Shown: positions 6,573 through 13,759, counted from the first letter of the stretch. The stretch: 20,977 nucleotides of DNA from Candidatus Methanomethylophilaceae archaeon (GCA_017395275.1 JAFPVN010000136.1:1-20977), one strand, 5' to 3'. Program-made: numbers and translations. Notes: generated by a model not told the origin, from the letters alone.

Positions 6573-7425
6573 AGTACACCTCGGCGTACCTCTCTATCTC
6601 CCTGTCCCTGGCCTCCTGCAGGGCCTCGGGCGACAGCTTCCCTCCGTCGTGGACGGACATGGACAGCTCGAATGCCCTCTCCAGATGCATCATGTAGGGT
6701 TCGGTGCACCTCTTCGACCAGGCTGCCACGATGCGGTTCACCTCCTCGAAGCTGCGGGTGCTCACCTCTATGAAGATGGAATCGCGGATCTTGGTGAATA
6801 TGCTCACTATCTCCCCGACGATCCTGATGGTGCGGAGGCTCTCCTCCTTGTCGTTTATCTTCTCCAGCATCGGGATGGACTTCAGGATGATCTCCGACCC
6901 CATCCCGAGGATGATGTCCGACGCGTACATGTGCGTCCTGATCTCCACGTTCATGTCGAAGTACTTCCTCACCAGCATCTCCGCGGTGTCCAGCAGATCC
7001 ACCAGATATCTCACGTGGTTCACGTCGTCTAGGTGCTTGTTAAGACGCTTTATCATCGATATGAGGAGGTCCGTATCCTCGCTCCTCTTCTCCGGGAAGT
7101 TGGTGAAAATCACATATGCCAGATCGTCGATGTTGTCAATATGGAGATCCTCTAGCGACCTCCAAAGGGAGCGCGCTATCGCATCCTCCAGAAGGTTGGC
7201 CGCTGTCCTGAAGGATTCGTCGAAGTCCTCGGACCCCATGAGGTCGAAGGCATCCACCCATTCGTCTATGGCCTCCTCCGTCCGGTCCTCGGATATCAGG
7301 GCCTTCCCAAGCACGAAATGGCCGTACCAGTAATCGGGATCGCGGTCGACGAAATCCTCCAGCGACGGCAACGCACCCTCGCCCGATCCGTAGATCCGAT
7401 CCAACGCTTCGCGCAGCTCCTCCAT
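6547..7425 (-). CDS. TPR-like helical repeat protein of unknown function (292 aa)
   Basis: An all-helical soluble protein. Residues around 28-65 look like one tetratricopeptide-type helix pair (DYWYGHFVLGKALISEDRTEEAIDEW); the rest is an alpha-solenoid-like series of amphipathic helices without clear consensus repeats. The start at 7425 is chosen because GGTGAT lies 9 nt upstream and because it leaves a 51-nt divergent promoter; in-frame ATGs at 7449 and 7458 are alternatives adding 8 or 11 residues. Its 3' end overlaps the convergent 171-aa gene by 26 nt. Likely a protein-protein interaction scaffold; no enzyme motif is visible. Confidence 0.7.
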   Translation of the reverse strand: MEELREALDRIYGSGEGALPSLEDFVDRDPDYWYGHFVLGKALISEDRTEEAIDEWVDAFDLMGSEDFDESFRTAANLLEDAIARSLWRSLEDLHIDNIDDLAYVIFTNFPEKRSEDTDLLISMIKRLNKHLDDVNHVRYLVDLLDTAEMLVRKYFDMNVEIRTHMYASDIILGMGSEIILKSIPMLEKINDKEESLRTIRIVGEIVSIFTKIRDSIFIEVSTRSFEEVNRIVAAWSKRCTEPYMMHLERAFELSMSVHDGGKLSPEALQEARDREIERYAEVYFSLQAPLG

Positions 7426-7446
7426 CGGTTTATTATCACCTATCGA

Positions 7447-7453
7447 CATAATG
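7447..7453. promoter_or_regulatory. Possible shared TATA-like element between divergent genes
   Basis: CATAATG (centre 7450) is near-palindromic. It lies 25 nt before the ATG at 7425 (minus) and 27 nt before the ATG at 7477 (plus), so one element could serve both directions. The match to a TATA box is weak, and the GGTGAT before 7425 would fit a leadered minus transcript instead. Confidence 0.3.
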
Positions 7454-7476
7454 AACATAGCGACGAGAGGGACGCC

Positions 7477-8157
7477 ATGGACAGGGATGCCGCACTGGAA
7501 AAGATACGCAAATGCCTGGCCCTGTCATCCTCCCCCAACGAGAACGAGGCAAGGACCGCATTGCTGATGGCCAGAAGGCTGATGGCGGAATACAAGATCG
7601 GATCCGGGGAGGAGATAGACGAGGGACAGGTGCCGGAGCAGAGGTGCTCCTCCATCACGTACACCACCATCAGGGACAACTGGGTGATAGACCTCCTGAA
7701 TCTCGTCGGACCCAGGTACTGCTGCCGTCCGTTCTCGACGAGGGAATACGGGAAGAAGACCCGCACGGCATCGTTCGCCGGGTTCCCCCAGGACCTGGAC
7801 GTCTGCATACCCGCATTCGAGCTCGCCGTCACCACGATAAGGTCGAACATAATCCGCTCGAAGCTGGACAAGGATGAGGCCGACAGCTATGCCAGGGGGT
7901 TCATCAAGGGTCTGGAGGCCGAATACAGGAGACAGGACGCCGAGACCATGGCGGACGAATGCCGCGAGACGGCGTTGGTGACCGTCATGGACGTCCCCGA
8001 GGAGGTGGACCGCTACGCCAACGAGAGGTTCCGCACCGAGCGCGTCAACGTCAGAGCGTACAGGATGAACAGCGGCGCATACGACTCCGGATTCAGCGAC
8101 GGCAGGAACCATCTCAGCCGCAAGGTCAGGGGACAGCCCGTCAGACAGCTTAAGTGA
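7477..8157 (+). CDS. DUF2786 domain protein
   Basis: A 226-aa soluble protein with the DUF2786 signature at its N-terminus: KIRKCLALSSSPNENEARTA, then a helix ending 'LMAEYKIGSG'. The middle (about 60-125) is beta-rich with Cys50 and a CC pair near residue 78, and the C-terminal half is helical with a 'YARGFIKGLEAEYRRQ' segment, as in other long DUF2786 proteins (DUF7168-like region). The biochemical role of DUF2786 is unknown to me. The ATG at 7477 is used rather than upstream in-frame codons because those run through the divergent gene. It is 4 nt upstream of the alkyltransferase gene and almost certainly co-transcribed with it, hinting at a DNA-repair or nucleic-acid connection. Confidence 0.8.
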   Translation: MDRDAALEKIRKCLALSSSPNENEARTALLMARRLMAEYKIGSGEEIDEGQVPEQRCSSITYTTIRDNWVIDLLNLVGPRYCCRPFSTREYGKKTRTASFAGFPQDLDVCIPAFELAVTTIRSNIIRSKLDKDEADSYARGFIKGLEAEYRRQDAETMADECRETALVTVMDVPEEVDRYANERFRTERVNVRAYRMNSGAYDSGFSDGRNHLSRKVRGQPVRQLK

Positions 8158-8161
8158 TCAT

Positions 8162-8626
8162 ATGCTGGCACATACGTTCGATTCGCCCGCAGGAAGGATG
8201 ACGGCCGTGGAATCCGGCGGCCTGCTGATACACATCGCGTTCGACGGTATTGGCGGAATACCGCAGGGGACGTCCGACCTTCTGGAGGAGACGGAGAGGC
8301 AGATCTGCGAATACCTATCGAGGGGAAGAAGGGACTTCGACCTGCCGATCGGTTTCAAAGGTACCCCGTTCGCCGTGGACGTCATGGAGGCCATGCGCCG
8401 CATACCCTACGGGACAGTGGTCACCTATTCCGAACTTGCGGAGATGTCGGGTCATCCCGGCGCACAGAGGGCGGTGGGCAACGCCTGCGCCAGGAACCCG
8501 CTTCCGATAGTCGTGCCCTGCCACAGGGTCGTTCCCTCTGGGAAAGGGATAGGCAATTACAGCGGACCGCCCGGCATGAAGAGGATCCTGCTCAGGATCG
8601 AAGGGTACCTTCCAGAAGTCCCCTGA
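8162..8626 (+). CDS. ogt: Methylated-DNA-[protein]-cysteine S-methyltransferase (O6-alkylguanine repair)
   Basis: A 154-aa suicide DNA repair protein that moves the alkyl group from O6-alkylguanine to its own cysteine. The C-terminal domain carries the hallmark VPCHRVV with acceptor Cys120, the preceding helix-turn-helix with the Arg finger (QRAVGNACARNPLP, Arg103), and the downstream GNYSGPPGMKRILLRIEG. The N-terminal half is the short ribonuclease-H-like domain common in archaeal Ogt proteins. It follows the DUF2786 gene by 4 nt. Its last 35 nt overlap the convergent HAD gene. The assignment rests on the active site and is firm; the symbol could equally be mgmT. Confidence 0.93.
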   Translation: MLAHTFDSPAGRMTAVESGGLLIHIAFDGIGGIPQGTSDLLEETERQICEYLSRGRRDFDLPIGFKGTPFAVDVMEAMRRIPYGTVVTYSELAEMSGHPGAQRAVGNACARNPLPIVVPCHRVVPSGKGIGNYSGPPGMKRILLRIEGYLPEVP

Positions 8627-9275
8627 CCTCTGCTGCGGATGCGATTATGTGGATGCGGTCGCTCATGGACGACCACAGCTCCGTCGAACCCTTCCCGGTC
8701 ATGACGCCGGCGTACTCGACTCCCGCAGCATCAGCGGACTCGAAGTCGGTGGGGCTGTCGCCCACGTACAGGAGTTCATCCAATCCGACGTCCAACGCCT
8801 CCGCCAGATGCACCATGGCCTTTGGGGAGGGTTTAGCATCGCTGTATCCGAAGTCGTCCCTCCCGTGGATGACGTCGAAGAACCCGAGCATCCCGTACTC
8901 CCCCAGGACGTCGACGGCGTATGAATGCCCTCCCCTGGTGACGACCCCGAGCCTGTAACCGCTGTCCTTCAGCCATTCGAGGGTGTCCATGATCCCGGAG
9001 TAAACGTTGGAACCGGCCATGCCCAGCCTCTCGACCTCAAGGCACCTGTCGTCCAGCAGCTTATCGAACCTGGGGATCTCGGCCTTCCTGCCGTGATGCA
9101 CCATCCAGTCGTAGAAGGGCTGTCTGGAGGTGATGTTCCTGTCCGCCCAGATCTCGTCTACGGGGAAGCCCAGCGGCTCCAGGACGAAACGGTTGACGTC
9201 GTTCAGGTCAACGTAGTTGACGTGCGTGTTGACCAACGTACCGTCCAAATCGAATCCGACCGCCTTGATTGCCAT
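8592..9275 (-). CDS. HAD-superfamily phosphatase (phosphoglycolate phosphatase-like)
   Basis: A 227-aa HAD hydrolase with all four motifs: DLDGT (Asp9/Asp11, nucleophile and acid/base), VVTRGG (motif II), KPSPKA (motif III Lys) and VGDSPTDFESADAAG (motif IV metal ligands). The alpha-helical C1 cap between motifs I and II (about residues 17-90) places it with Gph/beta-phosphoglucomutase-type enzymes acting on small phosphorylated metabolites. The ATG at 9275 is chosen because GAGGGA sits 5 nt upstream and the motif I strand begins right after it; an upstream in-frame extension to 9308 adds only a non-homologous basic stretch. It is the last gene of the HPP/dehydrogenase operon (33-nt gap) and overlaps the convergent repair gene by 35 nt. 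Substrate unknown; 2-phosphoglycolate is a reasonable guess. Confidence 0.88.
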   Translation of the reverse strand: MAIKAVGFDLDGTLVNTHVNYVDLNDVNRFVLEPLGFPVDEIWADRNITSRQPFYDWMVHHGRKAEIPRFDKLLDDRCLEVERLGMAGSNVYSGIMDTLEWLKDSGYRLGVVTRGGHSYAVDVLGEYGMLGFFDVIHGRDDFGYSDAKPSPKAMVHLAEALDVGLDELLYVGDSPTDFESADAAGVEYAGVMTGKGSTELWSSMSDRIHIIASAAEVRGLLEGTLRS

Positions 9276-9308
9276 ATGCTTCCCTCGACGGGTGGATGCG
9301 TTCAACAC

Positions 9309-10289
9309 TCATAAACGCATGGGGATGTCCTTCCCCTCGTAGGCGGCCTTCATCGCCCTTAGGGAGTTGGAAATCATGTCGCAAAGCGCGGTCTCGTAGT
9401 AGTATCCCATATGGTGCATGAAGATGACGTTGGGCATCGCGCGGAGCCTGCCGATGAAATGGCCGCTCAGATCCCTGTCCGAGCAGTCGTTGTAGTAGAG
9501 GCCTATCTCGTTCTCCACGACGTCTATCGCCGCGCCCCCGAGCTTCCCCTCTTCCAATGCGGATATGAGGGCCTCTGTGTCCACGAGCGGACCGCGGGCG
9601 GTGTTTACGAGGATCGCCCCGTCCTTCATGGACGCTATCGCATCAGCGTCGATTATGTGATGTGTGTCGGCGTTGTGCTCGAGATGGAGGGATACCACAT
9701 CGCATTGTGCCAGCAGTTCCTCCATGGAAACATTCTCTGCATATCTGTCCGCCTCGGGGGAGGGGGACCTGTTGCAGTAGAGCAGCCTTCCCCCGAATCC
9801 CGAGAGGTCCCTCAGCACCGCCTTGCCTATGTTGCCCGCGCCGATGATCCCGATTGTGCTCTTACCTGCTTCTTTGCCCAGAAGCCCCTTGAGGGTGAAG
9901 TCGTTGCGCATGTCCCTCGAATGCATCTCGCCGTACTTCCTCAGGGACATGAGGATCATCATCACGGCGTATTCCGCCACCCCGGAGGGATCGTAGGTGA
10001 CGTGCGCCACCGGGAGACCGATCTCGTGGGCGTAGGGGACGTCTATGTGGTCGTACCCTATGGTCCTCGTGCACAGCAGCCTTATCCCCATGGACCTGAA
10101 CCTGTCGAGCAGTTCCCGGGGTATCCTGCACGGAAGCACCGATATGAAATCGAAGCCCTCCGCAAGATCGGAGTTGTCCATCGCGGGGGCATCCTCGGTG
10201 CAGGCGAACTCCATCCCCATCTCCTCCGCGTACCTGCGGAAGATCGGAGCCTCGTCGTACTCGTGGCAGCTGTATGCGAACACCTTCAT
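9309..10289 (-). CDS. D-lactate dehydrogenase-like D-2-hydroxyacid dehydrogenase
   Basis: A 326-aa NAD-dependent enzyme interconverting a 2-oxoacid and a D-2-hydroxyacid. The Rossmann motif GIIGAGNIG is at 147-155. The signature NTARGPLVDTEAL contains substrate Arg232, and IDVVENE provides the catalytic Glu. The late segment 'PNVIFMHHMGYYYETAL' provides the catalytic His, most likely His293. The stretch after IDVVENE (GLYYNDCSDRD...) resembles the LdhA/VanH subgroup more than phosphoglycerate or formate dehydrogenases. The ATG overlaps the stop of the HPP gene (ATGA, 10286-10289) with GAGGGA 6 nt upstream, so the two are translationally coupled. A long in-frame extension to 10889 is only the shadow of the HPP gene. 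D-lactate/pyruvate is likely but the substrate is unproven. Confidence 0.88.
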   Translation of the reverse strand: MKVFAYSCHEYDEAPIFRRYAEEMGMEFACTEDAPAMDNSDLAEGFDFISVLPCRIPRELLDRFRSMGIRLLCTRTIGYDHIDVPYAHEIGLPVAHVTYDPSGVAEYAVMMILMSLRKYGEMHSRDMRNDFTLKGLLGKEAGKSTIGIIGAGNIGKAVLRDLSGFGGRLLYCNRSPSPEADRYAENVSMEELLAQCDVVSLHLEHNADTHHIIDADAIASMKDGAILVNTARGPLVDTEALISALEEGKLGGAAIDVVENEIGLYYNDCSDRDLSGHFIGRLRAMPNVIFMHHMGYYYETALCDMISNSLRAMKAAYEGKDIPMRL

Positions 10290-10792
10290 TGGGGATCCCT
10301 CTCGAATCTGACCTTGAGCCTGTTGGCGACGAATGCTATGGCGAGCATCACACATATCCCGAACATGAACGGTCTGAACACGTACTCGAGACCGAAGAAA
10401 CCGCTGTACGCGCAGGCCAGGGCGGTCGCCCCTCCCGGAGGGTGCGTGGTGTCCGTCAGCAGCATCACAACTATCGCTGCGGTCACCGCTATACCGACGG
10501 CCAGCCAGAGCAGGTCGTGGTAGATCCCCAGCTCGTTGAAAGTCCATGCCACCGCCACCCCTATCAGTGCCGAGAACAGATGTCCGAAGAAGACGTTCTT
10601 CGGTCTGGAGAAGGGCGCCTTCGGGGCGCCGTAGATGAGGACCGCGGTCGCACCGAAGGATGTGATGACGTAGATGTTGTCCAGCGTCTGGTCCATGTAG
10701 GACAGCAGGCCTATCGATATGAAGATCGACGCGGCGGTGATCGCCAATACCGGCCAGTTCACCTTCTCCTTCGGTTTGAACGGGAAATCCAT
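10286..10792 (-). CDS. HPP family integral membrane protein
   Basis: A 168-aa membrane protein with about four to five TM helices and the motif that names the family, THPPGGATAL, preceded by 'VVMLLTDT'. A second conserved loop reads 'SFGATAVLIYGAPKAPFSRPKNVFFGH'. Some HPP proteins in plants and cyanobacteria transport nitrite across membranes; for archaeal members the substrate is unknown. The ATG at 10792 is preferred over TTG 10804 because TTATAAAT is centred 25 nt upstream, giving a leaderless mRNA. It is first in the operon with the D-2-hydroxyacid dehydrogenase (4-nt overlap) and the HAD phosphatase, which hints at an organic-anion substrate, but that is only inference. Confidence 0.87.
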   Translation of the reverse strand: MDFPFKPKEKVNWPVLAITAASIFISIGLLSYMDQTLDNIYVITSFGATAVLIYGAPKAPFSRPKNVFFGHLFSALIGVAVAWTFNELGIYHDLLWLAVGIAVTAAIVVMLLTDTTHPPGGATALACAYSGFFGLEYVFRPFMFGICVMLAIAFVANRLKVRFERDPQ

Positions 10793-10813
10793 GCCGGACA
10801 CCAAGCGGTCCCG

Positions 10814-10821
10814 TTATAAAT
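10814..10821 (-). promoter_or_regulatory. TATA box of the HPP-dehydrogenase-HAD operon
   Basis: TTATAAAT (ATTTATAA in the operon direction) is centred 25-26 nt before the ATG at 10792, in the 44-nt gap after the ClC gene. It shows the operon has its own promoter and fixes the HPP start. Confidence 0.65.
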
Positions 10822-10836
10822 ATGGTCCCGACGGGT

Positions 10837-12234
10837 TCAGGCCCTGCTGGTCTCCTCGCGGATGAGCTGCCCCATGGTCTTCCCGGCATTCTCTCCGATG
10901 GACGGGTCGGACTCCATTATGTCGTTGAGCAGCAGCCTGTATATCGGCCTGGTCCTGAGCAGTCCCGAGACTGCATAGGCGATCAGCACGCATATCGCCA
11001 GCGGCAGCAGGTGCACGAGCGAACCCGTCATCTCCGTGACGAGAAGCACCGCGGTGACGGGGGTCCTCAGCGAGGATGCTAGGGTCCCGGCCATGCACAT
11101 AACGGCGCAGCAGCAGACGTACTCGTCGGGCATCCCGATGTCTGACATCGCCATCCCGACGGCGGAACCTCCCACGGCCCCTATGGCCATCAGCGGGAGG
11201 AATATTCCTCCGGGCACCCCGCTACCGAAGCTGGTGCAGCTGAACACCATCTTCACGGCGAGCAGGGTTATCATGAACAGCAGCGTCATCTCCGCCCTCT
11301 CGGCTATCTCAACCGCCCCCTCCCCGCCTCCGAGCGCCTCGGGAATGTACAGGCCGACGGGCAGCGCTATGAGCAGGGCGGCGGTGATCGCCACCCATCC
11401 CGGGACCCTCTTGAACAGCGATCTCACGTACATATAGGCGCGGTTCATGAACCATCCGAGCAGTCCCGCAGCGATGGCGCATGGTATGAGCCAGATGTAG
11501 ATGTTTAGTTCTATGTCGGGGACCGGTACGAAGTACAGGACCGGCGTCATGCCGAATATGAGGCTCGCCACGATGTCCGCCACGACGGCGGATGCGAGAC
11601 CCGCTATCAGCACGTACTCGGAGAAGCTGTGGTGTATCTCCTCGAGGGCGAAGACCATCGCCGAGATGGGGGCGCTGAAGGCCGCGGACAGTCCCGCCGC
11701 CGCCCCGCTCGTGAGGAGGATCCTCTCCTCTAGGTCGTCCTCGGAGACCTTCTTCGCTATCGGGTCCGCGGCCGCGGCACCGATATGGACGGATGGTCCC
11801 TCCCTCCCCACAGACAGTCCGAAGATCGATCCGATCGCTCCGCCGATGAATCTCACGACGAGGATCGGTATCCCCGATATCCTGTGGCCCAACATGACGT
11901 TCCCCTTGACCTGTGGGATACCGCTGCCCGAGGCCGCGGGGACCCAGGTGACCATCCTGTAGATAACGTATCCGGCCAGCACCGCGCTGCCGATCCACAG
12001 CAGAATCCATACCGGGTTCTCGCGCATGTACTCGAAGATCTCGACGGCCGCGCCCCCGGTCTTCTCCAGCAGGAGCCTGTAGAGCGATACGATGAATCCG
12101 GATACCGCCCCGATCAAGATGCATTTCCAAAGGATCCTCCATCTGGGGCGCGGGTCGCGGGTATCCTCGTCGGTATAACGCTTCGGAGGTCTGTCCCCGG
12201 GCGTGTCGGCTGGTCCCGCGGAGGCGCTGTGCAT
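10837..12234 (-). CDS. ClC-family chloride/proton antiporter
   Basis: A 465-aa ClC protein with a roughly 30-residue basic cytoplasmic N-terminus and about 17-18 membrane helices. All anion-pathway motifs are present: GSGIPQ (103-108), GREGP (143-147) with gating Glu145, PGGIFLP (341-347), and Tyr432 in the late helix. The internal 'proton glutamate' position is kept in ALEEI (Glu198/199), which in studied ClCs marks exchangers rather than passive channels. There is no CBS domain. The ATG at 12234 is chosen over GTG 12255 because GGTTTAAC (minus strand) lies 26 nt upstream. It may help with acid or osmotic stress. It is followed at 44 nt by the HPP operon, which has its own TATA box. Confidence 0.92.
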   Translation of the reverse strand: MHSASAGPADTPGDRPPKRYTDEDTRDPRPRWRILWKCILIGAVSGFIVSLYRLLLEKTGGAAVEIFEYMRENPVWILLWIGSAVLAGYVIYRMVTWVPAASGSGIPQVKGNVMLGHRISGIPILVVRFIGGAIGSIFGLSVGREGPSVHIGAAAADPIAKKVSEDDLEERILLTSGAAAGLSAAFSAPISAMVFALEEIHHSFSEYVLIAGLASAVVADIVASLIFGMTPVLYFVPVPDIELNIYIWLIPCAIAAGLLGWFMNRAYMYVRSLFKRVPGWVAITAALLIALPVGLYIPEALGGGEGAVEIAERAEMTLLFMITLLAVKMVFSCTSFGSGVPGGIFLPLMAIGAVGGSAVGMAMSDIGMPDEYVCCCAVMCMAGTLASSLRTPVTAVLLVTEMTGSLVHLLPLAICVLIAYAVSGLLRTRPIYRLLLNDIMESDPSIGENAGKTMGQLIREETSRA

Positions 12235-12256
12235 AGTTTGCCATGGACGATGCACC

Positions 12257-12264
12257 GTTAAACC
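12257..12264 (-). promoter_or_regulatory. TATA-like box of the ClC gene
   Basis: GTTAAACC (GGTTTAAC in the gene's direction) is centred 26 nt before the ATG at 12234, predicting a leaderless mRNA and excluding the upstream GTG. Confidence 0.5.
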
Positions 12265-12290
12265 TTGCGCCCCGCGGAACGGTACGGAGT

Positions 12291-12305
12291 GCGGTCACGG
12301 ACCGC
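12291..12305. terminator. Small hairpin downstream of the CsoR gene
   Basis: GCGGTC (12291-12296) and GACCGC (12300-12305) are perfect arms around a 3-nt loop, 27 nt after the CsoR-family stop. No T-tract follows on the minus strand, so it could be an mRNA 3' structure or chance. Confidence 0.25.
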
Positions 12306-12332
12306 GTGCGGAAAATGTGCGGCCGTGCGGAT

Positions 12333-12605
12333 TCAGAGGTTGGCGAAGCGCTTAATGGCCAAAGAGAAGCTGTCCAGCGTGGCGTCGGCGTCGCCGTGCT
12401 CTATGCCGTCGCGGACGCAATGCCTGAGGTGCCCCTCGAGCACGACGAGACCGCAGCTGTGCAGGGCGGATTTGGCGGCGTTGATCTGCGCGATGACGTC
12501 CTCGCAGGGCTTGTCCTCATCGATCATGCGGTCTATGGCCTGCAGCTGTCCCATGACCTTCTTTATCCTGAGATGGAGGTTCTCCGTGTCCTTGCAGTGT
12601 GTCAT
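12333..12605 (-). CDS. CsoR/RcnR-family metal-sensing repressor
   Basis: A 90-aa all-helical DUF156 repressor. The metal triad is of CsoR type: Cys34, His59 and Cys63, with spacings of 25 and 4 residues as in Cu(I)-sensing CsoR (C-H-C). His3 and Cys4 near the N-terminus add possible ligands like those of RcnR, so nickel/cobalt or a reactive-sulfur signal cannot be excluded. Family members bind DNA without metal and release it on metal binding. The ATG at 12605 is preferred over TTG 12620. No copper ATPase or metallochaperone is adjacent. The only close divergent gene is the TerB-PNPOx fusion, so its targets may be itself, that gene, or elsewhere. Confidence 0.87.
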   Translation of the reverse strand: MTHCKDTENLHLRIKKVMGQLQAIDRMIDEDKPCEDVIAQINAAKSALHSCGLVVLEGHLRHCVRDGIEHGDADATLDSFSLAIKRFANL

Positions 12606-12656
12606 CTTCGCCACTTCCAAGTTACAATACGGCGGGGTCGTATTTGATTATTGCCT

Positions 12657-12698
12657 TAAACCGTCGATATCCCCGTTTCTCATGCGGTTTATCGATAT
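12657..12698. promoter_or_regulatory. Repeat cluster between CsoR and the TerB-PNPOx gene
   Basis: TAAACCG (12657-12663) and CGGTTTA (12685-12691) are perfect 7-nt inverted arms 21 nt apart. TCGATAT follows each arm (12664-12670 and 12692-12698), making a 28-nt-spaced direct repeat. It lies in the 145-nt divergent region, a plausible place for regulator binding. It does not resemble the G-tract operators known for CsoR. Confidence 0.3.
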
Positions 12699-12720
12699 AC
12701 CTGACGGGACGGTAATCGGC

Positions 12721-12728
12721 TTTTTATT
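12721..12728 (+). promoter_or_regulatory. TATA box of the TerB-PNPOx gene
   Basis: TTTTTATT is centred 26 nt before the ATG at 12751, the leaderless spacing seen at many genes here. Confidence 0.55.
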
Positions 12729-12750
12729 GTCCTAATCTATACACGCCCGC

Positions 12751-13617
12751 ATGAGCGATTTCGATATGCTTTGCAAACAGCTCGAGGAGATGGATCCCGA
12801 GACCTTCGTTCAGATCTTCAACCAGAAATCCGTCAACGTAATCAGCGCCCTCGCCGACCTCACCGCGGACGGCAAGGACGGCGTCACTGCATACATGCAG
12901 TTCATCCTCGCATCCGTCGCGGCGGACGGCAAGCTGTCCGAGGAGGAGTACGTCCTCCTGAAGCCCATGTTCGACAGGGCGGCCAAGAAGGACACCACCT
13001 ACGAGGAGGGCAAACAGCTCTTCCAGGAGATGGGACTCGACGACCCCGCAGCGTACAAGGACATCGTCGACACAATGGTGGACATCATCGGACTCGTGGA
13101 CGAGGACCTCAAGGACGACATCGTCCTCCTCTGCCTGCTGGTCTGCGCCATCGACGGAGAAGTCTCCGACGAGGAGAAGGACTGGATCAGACAGCTGGTC
13201 GAGCCCCTCACCATCGAGGTTGACGCCATGGACGTCATCGACGAGTTCCTCACCAAGGCAGGGACCTTCGTCCTCGGAACCACCGACGGCGACCAGCCCA
13301 GGATGAGGGTCCTCGGACTCAAGATCCGTCTGGACGGCGGACTGTTCTTCGCAGTGGGCACCTTCAAGGACGTCTACAAGCAGCTCTGGGCCAACCCCAA
13401 GTGCGAGATCCTCGCATCCGCCGGGATGGACTTCCTCCGCTGGGACGGAAAGGCCGTCTTCGTCGAGGACCCCAGGCTCATGCCCATCGTGGCCAACATG
13501 ATGCCCGACCTCGCCAAGATGTACGCCGAGATGGGATGGAAGCTCGGATTCTTCACCCTCCAGGGCGGAAGCGCCGAGATCGTCAACGTCTCCAACCAGA
13601 AGCAAAAGCTCTTCTGA
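12751..13617 (+). CDS. TerB-like / PNPOx-like flavoprotein fusion
   Basis: A 288-aa two-domain protein. Residues 1-150 are a TerB-like helical domain colinear with the 151-aa protein at 5597, here with both acidic sites intact: AADGKLSEEEY (57-67) and AIDGEVSDEEKDW (133-145). Residues about 155-288 are a split-barrel pyridoxamine-phosphate-oxidase-like domain: 'AGTFVLGTTDGDQPRMRVLG', then 'GGLFFAVGTFKDVYKQLWANPKCEI', then 'WDGKAVFVED', as in the COG5015-type group that typically binds FMN or F420. The C-terminus is short, without the PNPOx dimerisation extension. It is monocistronic, with a strong TATA box upstream and a strong hairpin after. Possible roles are a flavin-linked redox sensor or reductase; the fusion partner could supply calcium/metal binding or protein contacts. 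The reaction is unknown. Confidence 0.83.
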   Translation: MSDFDMLCKQLEEMDPETFVQIFNQKSVNVISALADLTADGKDGVTAYMQFILASVAADGKLSEEEYVLLKPMFDRAAKKDTTYEEGKQLFQEMGLDDPAAYKDIVDTMVDIIGLVDEDLKDDIVLLCLLVCAIDGEVSDEEKDWIRQLVEPLTIEVDAMDVIDEFLTKAGTFVLGTTDGDQPRMRVLGLKIRLDGGLFFAVGTFKDVYKQLWANPKCEILASAGMDFLRWDGKAVFVEDPRLMPIVANMMPDLAKMYAEMGWKLGFFTLQGGSAEIVNVSNQKQKLF

Positions 13618-13635
13618 AACCCGATACTGCCACAT

Positions 13636-13676
13636 CTCTCCCGCACCCCTGCGGGGGAGGTGTGCTCCCTTCCTTT
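13636..13676 (+). terminator. Strong hairpin plus T-rich tract after TerB-PNPOx
   Basis: CTCTCCCGCA (13636-13645) and TGCGGGGGAG (13650-13659) form a 10-bp stem with one G-T wobble around a CCCC loop. A pyrimidine-rich TCCCTTCCTTTT run follows. Confidence 0.6.
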
Positions 13677-13723
13677 TGTAATACGCACGAGGCGGTCACG
13701 TTTCGCATCCAGCGGGCGCTTAC

Positions 13724-13733
13724 TTTATTATAG
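13724..13733 (+). promoter_or_regulatory. TATA box of dapB
   Basis: TTTATTATAG is centred about 31 nt before the ATG at 13760, predicting a leader of only a few nucleotides. It supports ATG 13760 over the in-frame TTG at 13745. Confidence 0.5.
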
Positions 13734-13759
13734 GGCATCCCCGATTGCATTCCGATAAC

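Noticed and set aside
9411..10523. A 370-codon plus-strand open frame
   Set aside because: It is antisense to the D-2-hydroxyacid dehydrogenase and HPP genes, whose motifs are unmistakable; its translation has no recognisable domain. GC-rich coding DNA often leaves such frames open.
9309..10889. Dehydrogenase read as a 526-aa protein with a 200-aa N-terminal extension
   Set aside because: The extension is the out-of-frame shadow of the HPP gene; ATG 10289 has a Shine-Dalgarno site and starts exactly at the first strand of the fold.
12253..12264. GTG at 12255 as ClC start
   Set aside because: It would lie about 6 nt from the TATA-like box; ATG 12234 has the usual 26-nt spacing.
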